From Pseudomonadota bacterium (GTDB taxonomy: Bacteria; Pseudomonadota; Alphaproteobacteria; Acetobacterales; Acetobacteraceae), in contig JAKBAV010000005.1 of NCBI GenBank assembly GCA_021826225.1, positions 1-64,000 on the forward strand: DNA of 64,000 nt, given 5' to 3'. How positions within the stretch are numbered: the stretch's first letter is position 1; the number at the start of each line of letters is the position of its first letter. This document shows positions 8,105 through 16,190 of this stretch, one piece after another. Made by a program: the position numbers and the translations under genes. Under the pieces are notes generated by a model that saw nothing but the letters and a program-made list of their open reading frames with translations, did no database searches and was not told the DNA's origin.

Positions 8105-8638
8105 TTGCGGATTCTTGGAAACCTTGCCGTCCCCGTCACGCTGCTCGCGGCGCTGCTTGGCCTGAGCGGCTGCAGCGGGGTTAAAACCTCGAACGCCGAT
8201 GTTAATAATCCGGAAAATGCCGGGCTGCCCGCCGCGCAGCAGGGCAGCGACTCCTCGGGCCTGTCCTGGCTGGTGGGCAAGGGCAATAGCGGCGGTGGCG
8301 CCCAGGCCACACAGGTGCAGGTGAATGCTTATCTGTGGCGTGCCAGTCTGGACACGCTCTCCTTCATGCCCCTGGTCTCGGCCGATCCGTTCGGCGGGGT
8401 CATTATCACCGACTGGTACAGCCCGCCCGCCACCCCGGGGGAGCGCTTCAAGGTCAACGCCTACATACTGAGTAATCAGCTCACCGCCAGCGCGATCCAG
8501 GTCAGCGTATTCCATCAGGTGCAGAACGGCACGCAATGGGTCGACTCGCCGGTTGATCCCTCGGTCGCCAACGGCCTGGAAGACCGTATTCTGGCCCGCG
8601 CCGCAGACCTCCAGGCCGCCGCCCGCAACACCCAGTAA
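8105..8638 (+). CDS. DUF3576-type outer-membrane lipoprotein
   Basis: Small lipoprotein of 177 residues, of a family found in Alphaproteobacteria without known function. The TTG at 8105 is preferred because GGAG lies at 8094-8097, seven bases upstream; it gives a compact signal sequence with lipobox LSGC and lipidated cysteine C23. An in-frame ATG at 8054 would add 17 residues overlapping no binding site. After a linker rich in Asn, Gly and Ser, the domain begins at VQVNAYLWRASLDTLSFMPL and continues through DPFGGVIITDWYSPP and FKVNAYILS, which match the DUF3576 core. It probably sits in the periplasm, anchored to the outer membrane. Confidence 0.82.
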   Translation: MRILGNLAVPVTLLAALLGLSGCSGVKTSNADVNNPENAGLPAAQQGSDSSGLSWLVGKGNSGGGAQATQVQVNAYLWRASLDTLSFMPLVSADPFGGVIITDWYSPPATPGERFKVNAYILSNQLTASAIQVSVFHQVQNGTQWVDSPVDPSVANGLEDRILARAADLQAAARNTQ

Positions 8639-8707
8639 CCGCGCGGCGATCTCTGCCCGCCGGCGGCTGTACATAAATGGGTAACCGCGACCGCCTATAG
8701 GGCGGTC

Positions 8708-9058
8708 ATGGCCCGACTATCATCCTCCGAATCCGCACAAGGTGCCTGGCTGCTGCCGGTGGCGCTTGCCTTGGGCGGGCTGTTCGCCGCCGCCTGGCTG
8801 CAGCTCCGCCCGCCCGCGCAAGGGCCGCTCGCACTCGTTTTCCCACCCTGGTGGAGCGGCACGCGGGCCATGCTGGCGGCGGCCCCGGCCGGCGCCATCC
8901 TGCGCTTCGGCGCCTGGCCGAGCATCGTCATCATCGCGCCGGCGCCTGGGGTGGCGGCCATGTCCCCGGCCGCCACCGGCGCCTGGCTCATTCTCGATCC
9001 GCGCCAGCTCGGCATCTGCGGTGGCGGTAACCCCTTGGAGCATTCGCATGATTTATGA
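8708..9058 (+). CDS. Small membrane-associated protein, unknown function
   Basis: 116 residues starting MARLSSSES, not recognised as a known family. An N-terminal hydrophobic segment (about residues 13-32, [17 protein letters not shown]) is followed by a region rich in Ala, Pro and Gly. AGGGCGG lies just upstream of the ATG. The 3' end overlaps the chemoreceptor start by 11 bases (9048-9058), and the receptor's GGAG lies within this gene, so the two are probably co-translated. The reading frame is open throughout and in the normal codon style of the window, but there is no independent support for expression. Confidence 0.55.
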   Translation: MARLSSSESAQGAWLLPVALALGGLFAAAWLQLRPPAQGPLALVFPPWWSGTRAMLAAAPAGAILRFGAWPSIVIIAPAPGVAAMSPAATGAWLILDPRQLGICGGGNPLEHSHDL

Positions 9059-10661
9059 GCTCGATCGCCTGCGCGCCACGGTGAGCCGCGGGCTTGTCGC
9101 CTGGATATGGCTGAACGCCGCGCTCGCGGGGCTTTGCGGCATGGCGGCCGGCAATGGCTGGGCCGGCCCGCTGCTCATCGGCGTGGTGATCGCCGCCGTC
9201 ACCCATGCCGTCTGGTTTATGGCGCCCGCTGCCGCCGCTACCCGGCTCAGCATCGCGGTGGGCTTCATCGCCATCATCTCGGTCATTCTCGCTTCCTGCC
9301 GGGGCAGCCCGCTCCAGATCGACGTGCATATGTATTATTTCGCAGCCCTCGCCGTCCTCGCCGCCTATTGCGACCGTATGGTTATCCTCGCGGGCGCCGG
9401 GGTCATCGCGCTGCACCATCTCACGCTTAACTTTTTGGCACCGGCGCTGGTGTTCCCGGATGGCGGGAATTTCCCGCGGGTCGCGCTGCATGCGGTCATC
9501 GTGGTCGCCGAGGCGGGGGCGCTGTTCTGGCTCACGGGGCAGATTGTCCGGCTCTTCACCTTGTCGGGCGCCAATCTCGCCGCCGCCAAGGCGGCTTCGG
9601 ACCGCGCTGCGCATGCGGCGCAGGAGGCGGCGGTGCAGCGCCAGGGCATTGAGGCCGAGCGCCGCCAGGCCGAGGAGGTGCGTGCCCTGGCGGCTTCCCG
9701 GCTGGAGCAGGTTGTCGCCACCCTGGCCGAGGCTCTGGCCGGGCTCGCGGCGGGACGCCTTAACCATAGGCTAGAGGCGCCGTTTCCGCCGGAATATGAA
9801 GTGCTGCGCCGGGATTTCAACGCCGCCACCGCGCAGTTGCGCGAGACCATCGAGGCGCTGCTAGGCAATGCCAACAGCGTGCATGGCGGCGCCGAGCAGA
9901 TATCCCATGCCGCTGACGACCTGGCCGCCCGCACCGAACGCCAGGCCGCCGCTCTGGGCGAAACCGCCGGCCGGCTCGATGAGATTACCACCGCGCTGAA
10001 CAAGACCGCCGTAAGCGCCGCGCATGCGCGTGCGGTGGTGGCGGCGGCACGCACCAGCACGGATGCCTCCGGCACGGTGGTGAACGAGGCGGTGGAGGCG
10101 ATGAGCGGGATCGATCACTCTTCTCGCCAGATCAGCCAGATTATCGGGGTGATCAACGACATCGCCTTTCAGACCAATCTGCTGGCGCTCAATGCCGGGG
10201 TCGAGGCGGCGCGGGCCGGGGATGCCGGGCGTGGCTTCGCGGTCGTCGCCACCGAGGTGCGGGCACTGGCGCAACGCACCAGCGATGCCGCCCGGGAAAT
10301 CCGCGCGCTGATCGGCGCCTCGGAGGTGCAGGTGCAGGCCGGGGTGGACCGCGTCGCCAAAACCGGCGAGGTGCTGCGGCATCTCGCCGGGCAGGTCAGC
10401 GAGATCGACCGTGCGATCATCGAGATCAGCGATACCGCGCAATCTCAGACCGCCTCACTGTCGCAGGTGAATGAGACGCTGGCGCGGATGGACCAGGCGA
10501 CGCAGCAGAACGCCGCCATGGTCGAGCAGACCAGCGCGGCCTCGCGCAGCCTGCTCGCCGAAGCCCGGCAGATGGCGGCCAAAGCCGGGCGGTTCGCGGT
10601 AACACCCGAGGCCGCGCGGCAGCCGGCCATGGCGCAGTTGAAGGCGCTGGCCACACTGTGA
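9048..10661 (+). CDS. Methyl-accepting chemotaxis protein with polytopic N-terminal sensor
   Basis: Chemoreceptor of 537 residues that would signal through CheA/CheW. The ATG at 9048 has GGAG at 9037-9040; a longer open frame upstream is the shadow of the preceding ORF. The N-terminal 170 residues contain about six hydrophobic segments with no periplasmic ligand domain; conserved-looking histidines occur in [10 protein letters not shown] and ALHHLTLNF. Then come a coiled linker, a HAMP-like stretch ([22 protein letters not shown]) and the signalling hairpin with the canonical tip [23 protein letters not shown]. The stop overlaps the start of the Sco gene as GTGA, suggesting that a redox or metal cue is sensed (inference). 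Confidence 0.9.
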   Translation: MIYELDRLRATVSRGLVAWIWLNAALAGLCGMAAGNGWAGPLLIGVVIAAVTHAVWFMAPAAAATRLSIAVGFIAIISVILASCRGSPLQIDVHMYYFAALAVLAAYCDRMVILAGAGVIALHHLTLNFLAPALVFPDGGNFPRVALHAVIVVAEAGALFWLTGQIVRLFTLSGANLAAAKAASDRAAHAAQEAAVQRQGIEAERRQAEEVRALAASRLEQVVATLAEALAGLAAGRLNHRLEAPFPPEYEVLRRDFNAATAQLRETIEALLGNANSVHGGAEQISHAADDLAARTERQAAALGETAGRLDEITTALNKTAVSAAHARAVVAAARTSTDASGTVVNEAVEAMSGIDHSSRQISQIIGVINDIAFQTNLLALNAGVEAARAGDAGRGFAVVATEVRALAQRTSDAAREIRALIGASEVQVQAGVDRVAKTGEVLRHLAGQVSEIDRAIIEISDTAQSQTASLSQVNETLARMDQATQQNAAMVEQTSAASRSLLAEARQMAAKAGRFAVTPEAARQPAMAQLKALATL

Positions 10662-11230
10662 GAGGCTTGCGGCGGCGGTTGCTGTTATCCGGCCTGCTAT
10701 ACGGGGTGGCTCGGGCGGCGCCTGGTTTGGCGGCACCGGGTTTGGCGGCGACCGGCATTGGCGGCCCGTTCGTGCTGGTGAATGGCGCGGGCCACAGCGT
10801 GACCGAGGCGGATTTCCGGGGCCGGTATCTGCTTGTCACCTTCGGCTACACCTCCTGCCCCGATACCTGCCCCGCGACCCTGTACAAACTCGCGGCCGTG
10901 CTGCGCCGGCTCGGCCTCCGGTCGGCCAGCTTGCGCGTGGTGTTCATCTCGGTCGACCCGGTCCGGGATTCCCCCGCGATGACAGCACATTACGCCGCCC
11001 TGTTTTCCCCTGACATTATTGGTCTCTCAGGCTCCGCCACGCAGTTGCAGCGCGTGGCGGCGGATTTTCATGTCTATGTCGGGCCGGAGAACCCTGATAC
11101 CGGCGCCATCGCCCATGGCAGCCTGCTTTACTTAATGGACCCTGCCGGGCGCTTTGTCGCGGCGCTGCCTGCGGGGCTGGGTCCGCGCGCGCTCACCGAA
11201 CGTCTGATGGAACTAATGACGAAAAGCTAA
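10658..11230 (+). CDS. SCO1/SenC-family copper/thiol protein
   Basis: Thioredoxin-fold, membrane-exported protein that binds copper and usually helps assemble the CuA site of cytochrome oxidase or maintains thiol redox state. 190 residues from a GTG overlapping the chemoreceptor stop (GTGA). N-terminal signal or anchor at about residues 7-25. Copper ligands are visible: C67 and C71 in TSCPDTCP and H153 in [10 protein letters not shown]; the [12 protein letters not shown] strand is typical. No cytochrome oxidase genes are within the window; the partner is the chemoreceptor immediately upstream. Confidence 0.9.
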   Translation: MRGLRRRLLLSGLLYGVARAAPGLAAPGLAATGIGGPFVLVNGAGHSVTEADFRGRYLLVTFGYTSCPDTCPATLYKLAAVLRRLGLRSASLRVVFISVDPVRDSPAMTAHYAALFSPDIIGLSGSATQLQRVAADFHVYVGPENPDTGAIAHGSLLYLMDPAGRFVAALPAGLGPRALTERLMELMTKS

Positions 11231-11368
11231 TCATCCGGCATTGCAATCAGCGGTTTGCGAACTTGATACGCGGGGCGCTCTCTCCACATGTCCTTATGCC
11301 AAATGACTGAGCCAAAATGCTGCTGTTGCAGTCATGTTCAGTCCGTTTTGGACACTTGGAGGATTGCT

Positions 11369-11701
11369 ATGAAAAAATATATCGCGGCGAGCGCTGGCGC
11401 TTTGTTTCTGCTAACGGGAGCGGCTTTCGCGCAGGTTACAACATCTAACACTACGTCATCTTCTATGACGACCGCACCAAGCGCCATGGCCCCCGCGCCG
11501 ACGCCCGGCACGCTCAGCACGACCGAGAGTTCGAAGAGCAATGACGGCATGGGCAATACGACGAGCTCGAAGAAGACCACCTACGGCAATGCCAATGGTT
11601 CCGGCAGCGAAAGCACGTCGACCAGCACGAGCGTGCCGCCGGCACCGCTGATGCCGCCGACCACATCGAGCAGTCAGACCACCACAACGACAACCCCGTA
11701 G
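11369..11701 (+). CDS. Secreted Ser/Thr-rich low-complexity protein
   Basis: 110 residues with signal peptide MKKYIAASAGALFLLTGAAF, cleaved after AFA. The ATG is set by GGAGG at 11358-11362; an in-frame ATG at 11288 lacks a site. The mature part is almost entirely Ser, Thr, Pro, Gly and Asn, ending in a run of threonines (TTTTTTP), with no folded domain recognisable. No family is recognised. It lies directly before a second Thr-rich exported protein and probably shares its transcript. Such composition is seen in flexible envelope linkers, but the role is unknown. Confidence 0.72.
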   Translation: MKKYIAASAGALFLLTGAAFAQVTTSNTTSSSMTTAPSAMAPAPTPGTLSTTESSKSNDGMGNTTSSKKTTYGNANGSGSESTSTSTSVPPAPLMPPTTSSSQTTTTTTP

Positions 11702-11704
11702 GAT

Positions 11705-11914
11705 ATGGCAATGACAAACATGAAATCCGGGCTCCGCCTGCTCGCCGGCGCGGCATGGCTCGGCACCGCCATGCTGCTCTCCGCTTGCAGCAGCGCCCCG
11801 CCCAGCTCGACCACCACCACGACGGAAAGCACGACGACACCCGCCGTGCCGCCGCCGATGGGCACCACCACGACGACGAACAGCACCACGAATACGCAAG
11901 CGATGCCGCAATAA
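11705..11914 (+). CDS. Small Thr-rich lipoprotein
   Basis: 69 residues with a lipoprotein signal: hydrophobic core LLAGAAWLGTAMLLSAC, lipobox LSAC with cysteine at residue 28. The mature 42 residues consist mainly of Thr, Ser, Pro and Ala, much like the preceding protein. An in-frame ATG at 11720 (MKSGL) is an equally possible start. It begins 4 bases after the upstream stop, so co-expression is likely. No known domain. The base order (many ACC/ACG/AGC codons) is repetitive. Confidence 0.68.
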   Translation: MAMTNMKSGLRLLAGAAWLGTAMLLSACSSAPPSSTTTTTESTTTPAVPPPMGTTTTTNSTTNTQAMPQ

Positions 11915-11940
11915 TCAGGCGCTAATAATTAGCCCGCGAT

Positions 11941-11979
11941 GACCTCAGAGCAAACCGCGATGCGGTTTGCTCTGAGGTC
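11941..11979. repeat. Perfect 18-bp inverted repeat between convergent genes
   Basis: GACCTCAGAGCAAACCGC at 11941-11958 is followed by loop GAT and its exact reverse complement at 11962-11979. It lies between the ends of the Thr-rich lipoprotein (+) and rnhB (-). It lacks a T-run on either side, so it could be a bidirectional Rho-independent-like terminator or a transcript-protecting hairpin. Confidence 0.75.
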
Positions 11980-12002
11980 TGAATCGCACGCTGATAGGCT
12001 GT

Positions 12003-12602
12003 TCAAGCCTCGCGCAGCAATGCCCCGAAGCCCCGCCTGTGATGCCGCGTCGCGCCGTAGCGCAAAATCGCCGCGCGGTGCGGTGCCGCCGCGTATCCGG
12101 CATTGCTCTCCCAGCCATATTCCGGATAGCGTAAGGCCAGCCTCGCCATCAGCCCGTCGCGCGCCTGCTTGGCCACGATCGAGGCGGCGGCGATGGAGAG
12201 GGAAAGCCCGTCGCCCCCGACCAGCATGGTGCAGGGCATCGCGCAGCCCGGGGCGCGGTTGCCATCCACCAGCACATGGTCCGGCACCACGGGCAGGCGG
12301 GCGATGGCGCGGCGCATCGCCAGCATCGAAGCGTGCAGAATATTGAGCCTGAGAATATCCGCGACCGAGGCGGCGCCGAGCGCGATATGCGCGCCGCTTG
12401 CGCGCAACGCCGCCAGGGCCGCCGCCCGGCGCGGGGCGGAAAGCTTTTTGGAATCGTCGATGAGCCCGGCCAGGCCGCGTGGCAGTTTTGCCGGCAGGAT
12501 CACGGCCGCGGCAAAAACCGGCCCGGCCAGCGGTCCGCGCCCCACCTCATCCACCCCGGCGACAAAACCGGAAAAGCGTTTTTCATGCGTGAGGTCCGGC
12601 AT
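12003..12602 (-). CDS. rnhB: Ribonuclease HII
   Basis: Cleaves RNA in RNA/DNA hybrids and excises misincorporated ribonucleotides. 199 residues; the hallmark [13 protein letters not shown] near residue 16 carries the first catalytic Asp-Glu pair, DSKKL follows, the third acidic residue is in [11 protein letters not shown], and the fourth lies in the [13 protein letters not shown] region. The start overlaps the tadA stop by one base (TGATG). Length is typical (about 200). Confidence 0.96.
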   Translation of the reverse strand: MPDLTHEKRFSGFVAGVDEVGRGPLAGPVFAAAVILPAKLPRGLAGLIDDSKKLSAPRRAAALAALRASGAHIALGAASVADILRLNILHASMLAMRRAIARLPVVPDHVLVDGNRAPGCAMPCTMLVGGDGLSLSIAAASIVAKQARDGLMARLALRYPEYGWESNAGYAAAPHRAAILRYGATRHHRRGFGALLREA

Positions 12603-13045
12603 CAGCGCTTACCAGCGAAAAACGCCTTGAGCAGCGCCGAGCACTCCGCCTCGCGCACGCCGCCGATAATTTCCGGCTTGTGGTGGGTGGTGGCGTGGGA
12701 AAACACCCGTGGCCCATGCTCCACAGCGCCGCTTTTGGGGTCGTAGGCGCCGAATACCAGCTTGCCGACCCGGAAGGCGGCAATGGCGCCGGCGCACAGC
12801 ACGCAGGGCTCCAGCGTTACCGTGAGCGTGCAATCGGAGAAGTATTTGCCGCCGCGCACCGCATAGGTCTGGGCGAGAACCAGCATCTCGGCATGGGCCA
12901 TCGGATTCTGCTCGGATTCCACGCAATTGCGGGCCGCGGCGAATATTACACCGTCATCATTGCTCAATACGGCGCCAACCGGCACCTCGCCGGCTTCGGC
13001 AGCCTGGCAGGCAAGTTCGATGGCGGTAATCATGGGAGCTTTCAT
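12602..13045 (-). CDS. tadA: tRNA-specific adenosine deaminase TadA
   Basis: Converts adenosine-34 to inosine in the tRNA-Arg anticodon. 147 residues with the cytidine-deaminase fold: zinc/catalytic motif HAE (H51, E53) and PCVLC (C81, C84). The GEVPVGAV strand near residue 19 and the C-terminal segment with [12 protein letters not shown] match TadA. Coupled to rnhB downstream by a one-base stop/start overlap. The divergent amidase gene starts 48 bases away, so the two share a short promoter region. Confidence 0.93.
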   Translation of the reverse strand: MKAPMITAIELACQAAEAGEVPVGAVLSNDDGVIFAAARNCVESEQNPMAHAEMLVLAQTYAVRGGKYFSDCTLTVTLEPCVLCAGAIAAFRVGKLVFGAYDPKSGAVEHGPRVFSHATTHHKPEIIGGVREAECSALLKAFFAGKR

Positions 13046-13092
13046 AACGGATAGATTTGCATTAGCGGCGGCGCCGGGTCTAGGTGCTTACC

Positions 13093-13803
13093 ATGAAAAA
13101 GCGCCCTCTCATCGGCCTGACGCTGGATGCCGAGCCGGCCGGTGGCTGGTCGAAATACCCCTGGTACGCCCTGCGCCAGAATTATGCCGAGGCGGTGAAC
13201 GCTCAGGGCGGCCTCGCCGTGGCCCTGCCGCATGACGCCGCGCTGGCGGAGGATTATCTGCAACGGCTGGACGGCATCATCGTCACGGGTGGCGCCTTCG
13301 ACGTGGACCCGGCGCTGTACGGCGAGGCGGAAAAACATGAAACCGTGGCGCTGAAGGCGGACCGCACCACCGCCGAAACCGCTTTCCTGCGCGGCGCCCT
13401 GGCCCGCGACATGCCGGTGCTCGGTATTTGCGGCGGGCAGCAACTCCTTGCGGTCGTGCTCGGCGGGACACTCTTCCAGCATATTCCCGATGCCATTCCC
13501 GGCGCCCTGGAACATGAGCAGAAAACCAGCCATTACGAGCCGGGCCATGACGTGCAGATTCTGCCCGGCACCAGGCTATACGACATCGTAGGACCAATAA
13601 TGCGCGCCAACACCTCCCACCACCAGGCCGTACGCGACCCCGGGCGCAGCCTCGTCAACGCCCTGGCGCCGGATGGCGTGATCGAGGGTATCGAAGACCC
13701 GGCGCGGAAATTCTGCATCGGCGTGCAATGGCACCCGGAATATTTCGTCGATCCGGGCGATGCCGCCCTCTACGCCGCCTTCATCGCCGCCTGCCATGAG
13801 TGA
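13093..13803 (+). CDS. Class I amidotransferase-like gamma-glutamyl hydrolase (peptidase C26, PuuD-like)
   Basis: Cytoplasmic hydrolase with the glutamine-amidotransferase fold. 236 residues from the ATG at 13093; a GTG at 13084 is a possible alternative. Nucleophile elbow GICGGQQ with C113, preceded by VTGGAFDVDP, and the His-Glu of the triad in QWHPEYF near residue 217. These features match the PuuD/YvdE group that splits gamma-glutamyl-GABA or related compounds, but no putrescine genes are adjacent, so the substrate is open. The end overlaps the rluB start by eight bases. Confidence 0.85.
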   Translation: MKKRPLIGLTLDAEPAGGWSKYPWYALRQNYAEAVNAQGGLAVALPHDAALAEDYLQRLDGIIVTGGAFDVDPALYGEAEKHETVALKADRTTAETAFLRGALARDMPVLGICGGQQLLAVVLGGTLFQHIPDAIPGALEHEQKTSHYEPGHDVQILPGTRLYDIVGPIMRANTSHHQAVRDPGRSLVNALAPDGVIEGIEDPARKFCIGVQWHPEYFVDPGDAALYAAFIAACHE

Positions 13804-14548
13804 CACGCCCGCGGCAGCAGACGAACCGCGCGGCGAGCGTATCGCCAAATATTTGTCGCGCGCCGGCATCACCAGCCGGCGCGACGCCGAAGCCATGATC
13901 GCGGCCGGGCGCATCCGGCTGAATAACGCGCCCGTTAGCCATCCCGCCGTGTTCGTGAAGGACGGCGATATCGTGCTGGTGGACGGCAAGCCCGTGGGCG
14001 AGCCGGACCGCACCCGGCTGTGGCGCTTCCACAAACCCGAAGGCCTGGTCACCACGCATAAGGACCCTGAGGGCCGCCCGACCGTATTCGACAAGCTCCC
14101 GCCCGGTCTGCCGCGCGTGATGTCGATCGGCCGGCTCGACCTCACCTCCGAGGGCCTGCTGCTCCTCACCAATGACGGCGCCCTGGCCCGCCAGCTCGAA
14201 CTGCCCGCAACCGGCTGGCTGCGCCGCTACCGCGTGCGCGTGCATGGCGGCGTCGCCCCCGACAAACTCAAGCGCCTGGCCGAGGGCCTCGCCGTCGACG
14301 GGATCAAATACGGCCCCATCGAAGCCCATATCGACAGCGTCCAGCGCTCCAATACCTGGATGTCCATGAGCCTGCGCGAAGGCAAGAACCGGGAAATCCG
14401 CCGCGTCATGGAAGCCCTGGCGCTGCCCGTCACCCGCCTCATCCGCGTCGCCTACGGCCCCTTCCAACTCGGCACCCTCCCCCGCGGCGCCGCCGAGGAG
14501 GTCAACGGCAAAGTCCTGCGCGAACAGGTGCCGGGATTGGGGAAGTGA
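13796..14548 (+). CDS. rluB: 23S rRNA pseudouridine synthase (RluB/RsuA family)
   Basis: Converts a uridine in rRNA to pseudouridine. 250 residues: N-terminal S4 RNA-binding domain (ERIAKYLSRAGITSRRDAEAM, residues about 14-70) followed by the catalytic domain with the active-site aspartate in GRLDLTSEGLLLLTNDG and the LREGKNREIRRVMEAL helix. The start sits within the preceding gene's end (ATGAGTGA). Within the RsuA group the RluB assignment, modifying 23S helix 80, is the likeliest but cannot be fixed from motifs alone. The palindromic element starts six bases after the stop. Confidence 0.88.
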   Translation: MSDTPAAADEPRGERIAKYLSRAGITSRRDAEAMIAAGRIRLNNAPVSHPAVFVKDGDIVLVDGKPVGEPDRTRLWRFHKPEGLVTTHKDPEGRPTVFDKLPPGLPRVMSIGRLDLTSEGLLLLTNDGALARQLELPATGWLRRYRVRVHGGVAPDKLKRLAEGLAVDGIKYGPIEAHIDSVQRSNTWMSMSLREGKNREIRRVMEALALPVTRLIRVAYGPFQLGTLPRGAAEEVNGKVLREQVPGLGK

Positions 14549-14554
14549 GCCTGG

Positions 14555-14762
14555 GGTGGGGAAAAGGCCAAGGGCTCCGCCCCTGGACCCCGCTGGGGCC
14601 TGAGGCCCCAGACCCCCGACAATTCGGGTTGGAAAAGAGGGGGCATCCGCGCTTGTTGAACAAGCGTGCTGCTTGCGCCCCCTCTTTTCCAACCCGGGTG
14701 GGATCCAAGGGCCTTTCGGCCCTTGGCGGGTCCAGGGCGGAGCCCTGGCCTTTTCCCCACCC
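14555..14762 (+). repeat. Multi-hairpin palindromic element, copy 1 (plus orientation)
   Basis: About 208 bp filling the rluB-rsmD gap. Outer arms: GGTGGGGAAAAGG onward pairs with the reverse complement ending CCTTTTCCCCACC over about 37 bp. Inside lie a hairpin TGGGGCC/GGCCCCA (14594-14610), a long central stem formed by GGGTTGGAAAAGAG and CTCTTTTCCAACCC with a GCTTGTT/AACAAGC hairpin at the tip, and a hairpin CCAAGGGCC/GGCCCTTGG (14705-14726). It begins 6 bases after the rluB stop and ends at the base before the rsmD ATG, so rsmD has no ordinary ribosome binding site. A second copy in reverse orientation lies at 57262-57480. Confidence 0.88.
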
Positions 14763-15308
14763 ATGACCATTCCCCCGGGCCCGCGCCTGATAGCGGGGTT
14801 TTGGCGTGGGCGCCGGCTGGTGGCGCCGGTGGGGGTGGAGACGCGGCCGACCGGGCTTCGGACGCGGCAGGCGGTATTTGATATTCTGGCGCATGCGCCC
14901 TGGTGTGAGTTGCGTGGCGCGCGGGTGCTGGATGTTTTTGCCGGCACCGGGGCTTATGGGCTGGAGGCGTTGTCGCGCGGGGCGGCGGGGGCGGTGTTTT
15001 TTGAGGCAGCGCCGGCGGCTTTGGTGGCATTGCGGAAAAATATCGCGGCGTGTGGGGCGGCGGGGCGCGTTATCGCCGGGGATGTGCTGGCGGTGCCGCC
15101 GGGTGAGCCGCATGATCTGGTGTTTCTCGACCCGCCTTACGGGCAGAATTTAGTGCCGCAGGCTCTGGCGGCGTTGCGCGCGCGCGCGTGGGTTACGCGC
15201 GGGGCGATCATCGTCGCGGAGCTTGGGCCGGACGATGCGCTTGAAGTGCCGGAAGTTCTGGCCGAGCGCGCGCATGGCAAGGCGCGGGTGAAAATCTTCC
15301 GGGCGTAG
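14763..15308 (+). CDS. rsmD: 16S rRNA m2G966 methyltransferase RsmD
   Basis: SAM-dependent methyltransferase of 16S rRNA. 181 residues beginning MTIPPGPRLIAGFWRGRRL, the usual RsmD opening with the GxxRGR motif, then RPTGLRTRQAVFDIL, SAM motif VLDVFAGTGAYGLEALSRGA and catalytic LDPPYG. An open frame continues 30 codons upstream but runs through the palindromic element, so the ATG at 14763 is used. That start has no Shine-Dalgarno sequence: the palindrome abuts it. Stop and convergent amidotransferase stop are 4 bases apart. Confidence 0.92.
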   Translation: MTIPPGPRLIAGFWRGRRLVAPVGVETRPTGLRTRQAVFDILAHAPWCELRGARVLDVFAGTGAYGLEALSRGAAGAVFFEAAPAALVALRKNIAACGAAGRVIAGDVLAVPPGEPHDLVFLDPPYGQNLVPQALAALRARAWVTRGAIIVAELGPDDALEVPEVLAERAHGKARVKIFRA

Positions 15309-15312
15309 AGTA

Positions 15313-16032
15313 TCAGGCGGCGGTCAGGGTGGTTTCGGCGAGGCGCAGGAAATTTGAAAAAATCTGCGCGGCGGCCTGGTTGAGAGCGGGGTAGTGCGCC
15401 GCAACCTCGGCCTGTATTTCGGGCAGGCCGCCTGGTCCGCGTACACGTTCCAGGGCCGCGGCATATTCCGGCAATGCGCCCCATTCGGTGGCGGTGGTGT
15501 GGGTGAGCTCCATGTGGAACTGCAGCCCATAGGCGACATCGCCGAGGCGGAAGGCCTGGATGGCGCAGGCCTCCGAGCTGGCCAGCAGCACGGCGTTTTC
15601 GGGCAGGCGTTTCACCTCGGCGCCGTGCCATTGGAAGCAGGTGCATAATGCCGGCAGGCCGACGAAAATCGGGTCCGGCATCACCGGCACCCGGGCGATG
15701 CCGACCTCGGGTGTGCCATCCATGGGGCCGACATGCCCGCCGCAGGCCTGGGCGAGCAGCTGGTGGCCCAGGCACAGGCCGAGATAGGGGCGCCCGGCGG
15801 TCACCCAATCGCGGATCGCCGCCATTTCCTCGATCAGCCATGGGTGTTTATCATGCTCCCAGACATCCATCGGCCCGCCCATGACCAGCAGGATGTCGAA
15901 TGCGTCCAGCGCCGGGATGCGCTCGCCCTCATCCAGCTCTATTGCGTGCATGCTGTGGCCCTCACGCGCCATAACCTCGCGGAAGCTGCCGGGATGTTCC
16001 GAAACCGCATGCTGCAACACCAGAATCCGCAT
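15313..16032 (-). CDS. Type 1 glutamine amidotransferase-domain protein (GuaA-like class)
   Basis: 239 residues from the ATG giving MRILVLQHAVSEHPG; the frame is open for 51 more codons upstream without sign of coding. Class I amidotransferase fold: VMGGPMDVWE, nucleophile elbow GLCLGHQ, and LQFHMELT supplying the histidine and glutamate. This pattern matches stand-alone GMP-synthase-like amidotransferases (YfeJ-type) of unknown amido acceptor. Convergent with rsmD with four bases between stops. It is divergent from the GGDEF-EAL gene. Confidence 0.82.
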   Translation of the reverse strand: MRILVLQHAVSEHPGSFREVMAREGHSMHAIELDEGERIPALDAFDILLVMGGPMDVWEHDKHPWLIEEMAAIRDWVTAGRPYLGLCLGHQLLAQACGGHVGPMDGTPEVGIARVPVMPDPIFVGLPALCTCFQWHGAEVKRLPENAVLLASSEACAIQAFRLGDVAYGLQFHMELTHTTATEWGALPEYAAALERVRGPGGLPEIQAEVAAHYPALNQAAAQIFSNFLRLAETTLTAA

Positions 16033-16190
16033 TGTCGGGCCTTTCACATGGTTCCGCATCATTATTGCAGAGAAAGAAAAATTCGTGAAGCTGGGTTGCG
16101 ATTGATTCAACTTGATTCCGCTTGATTGAACAGGGGTTAAGCTTTTTGGCGTTTCATGGCCACAGACTTTACCTTTACGGACCAAAGCCC

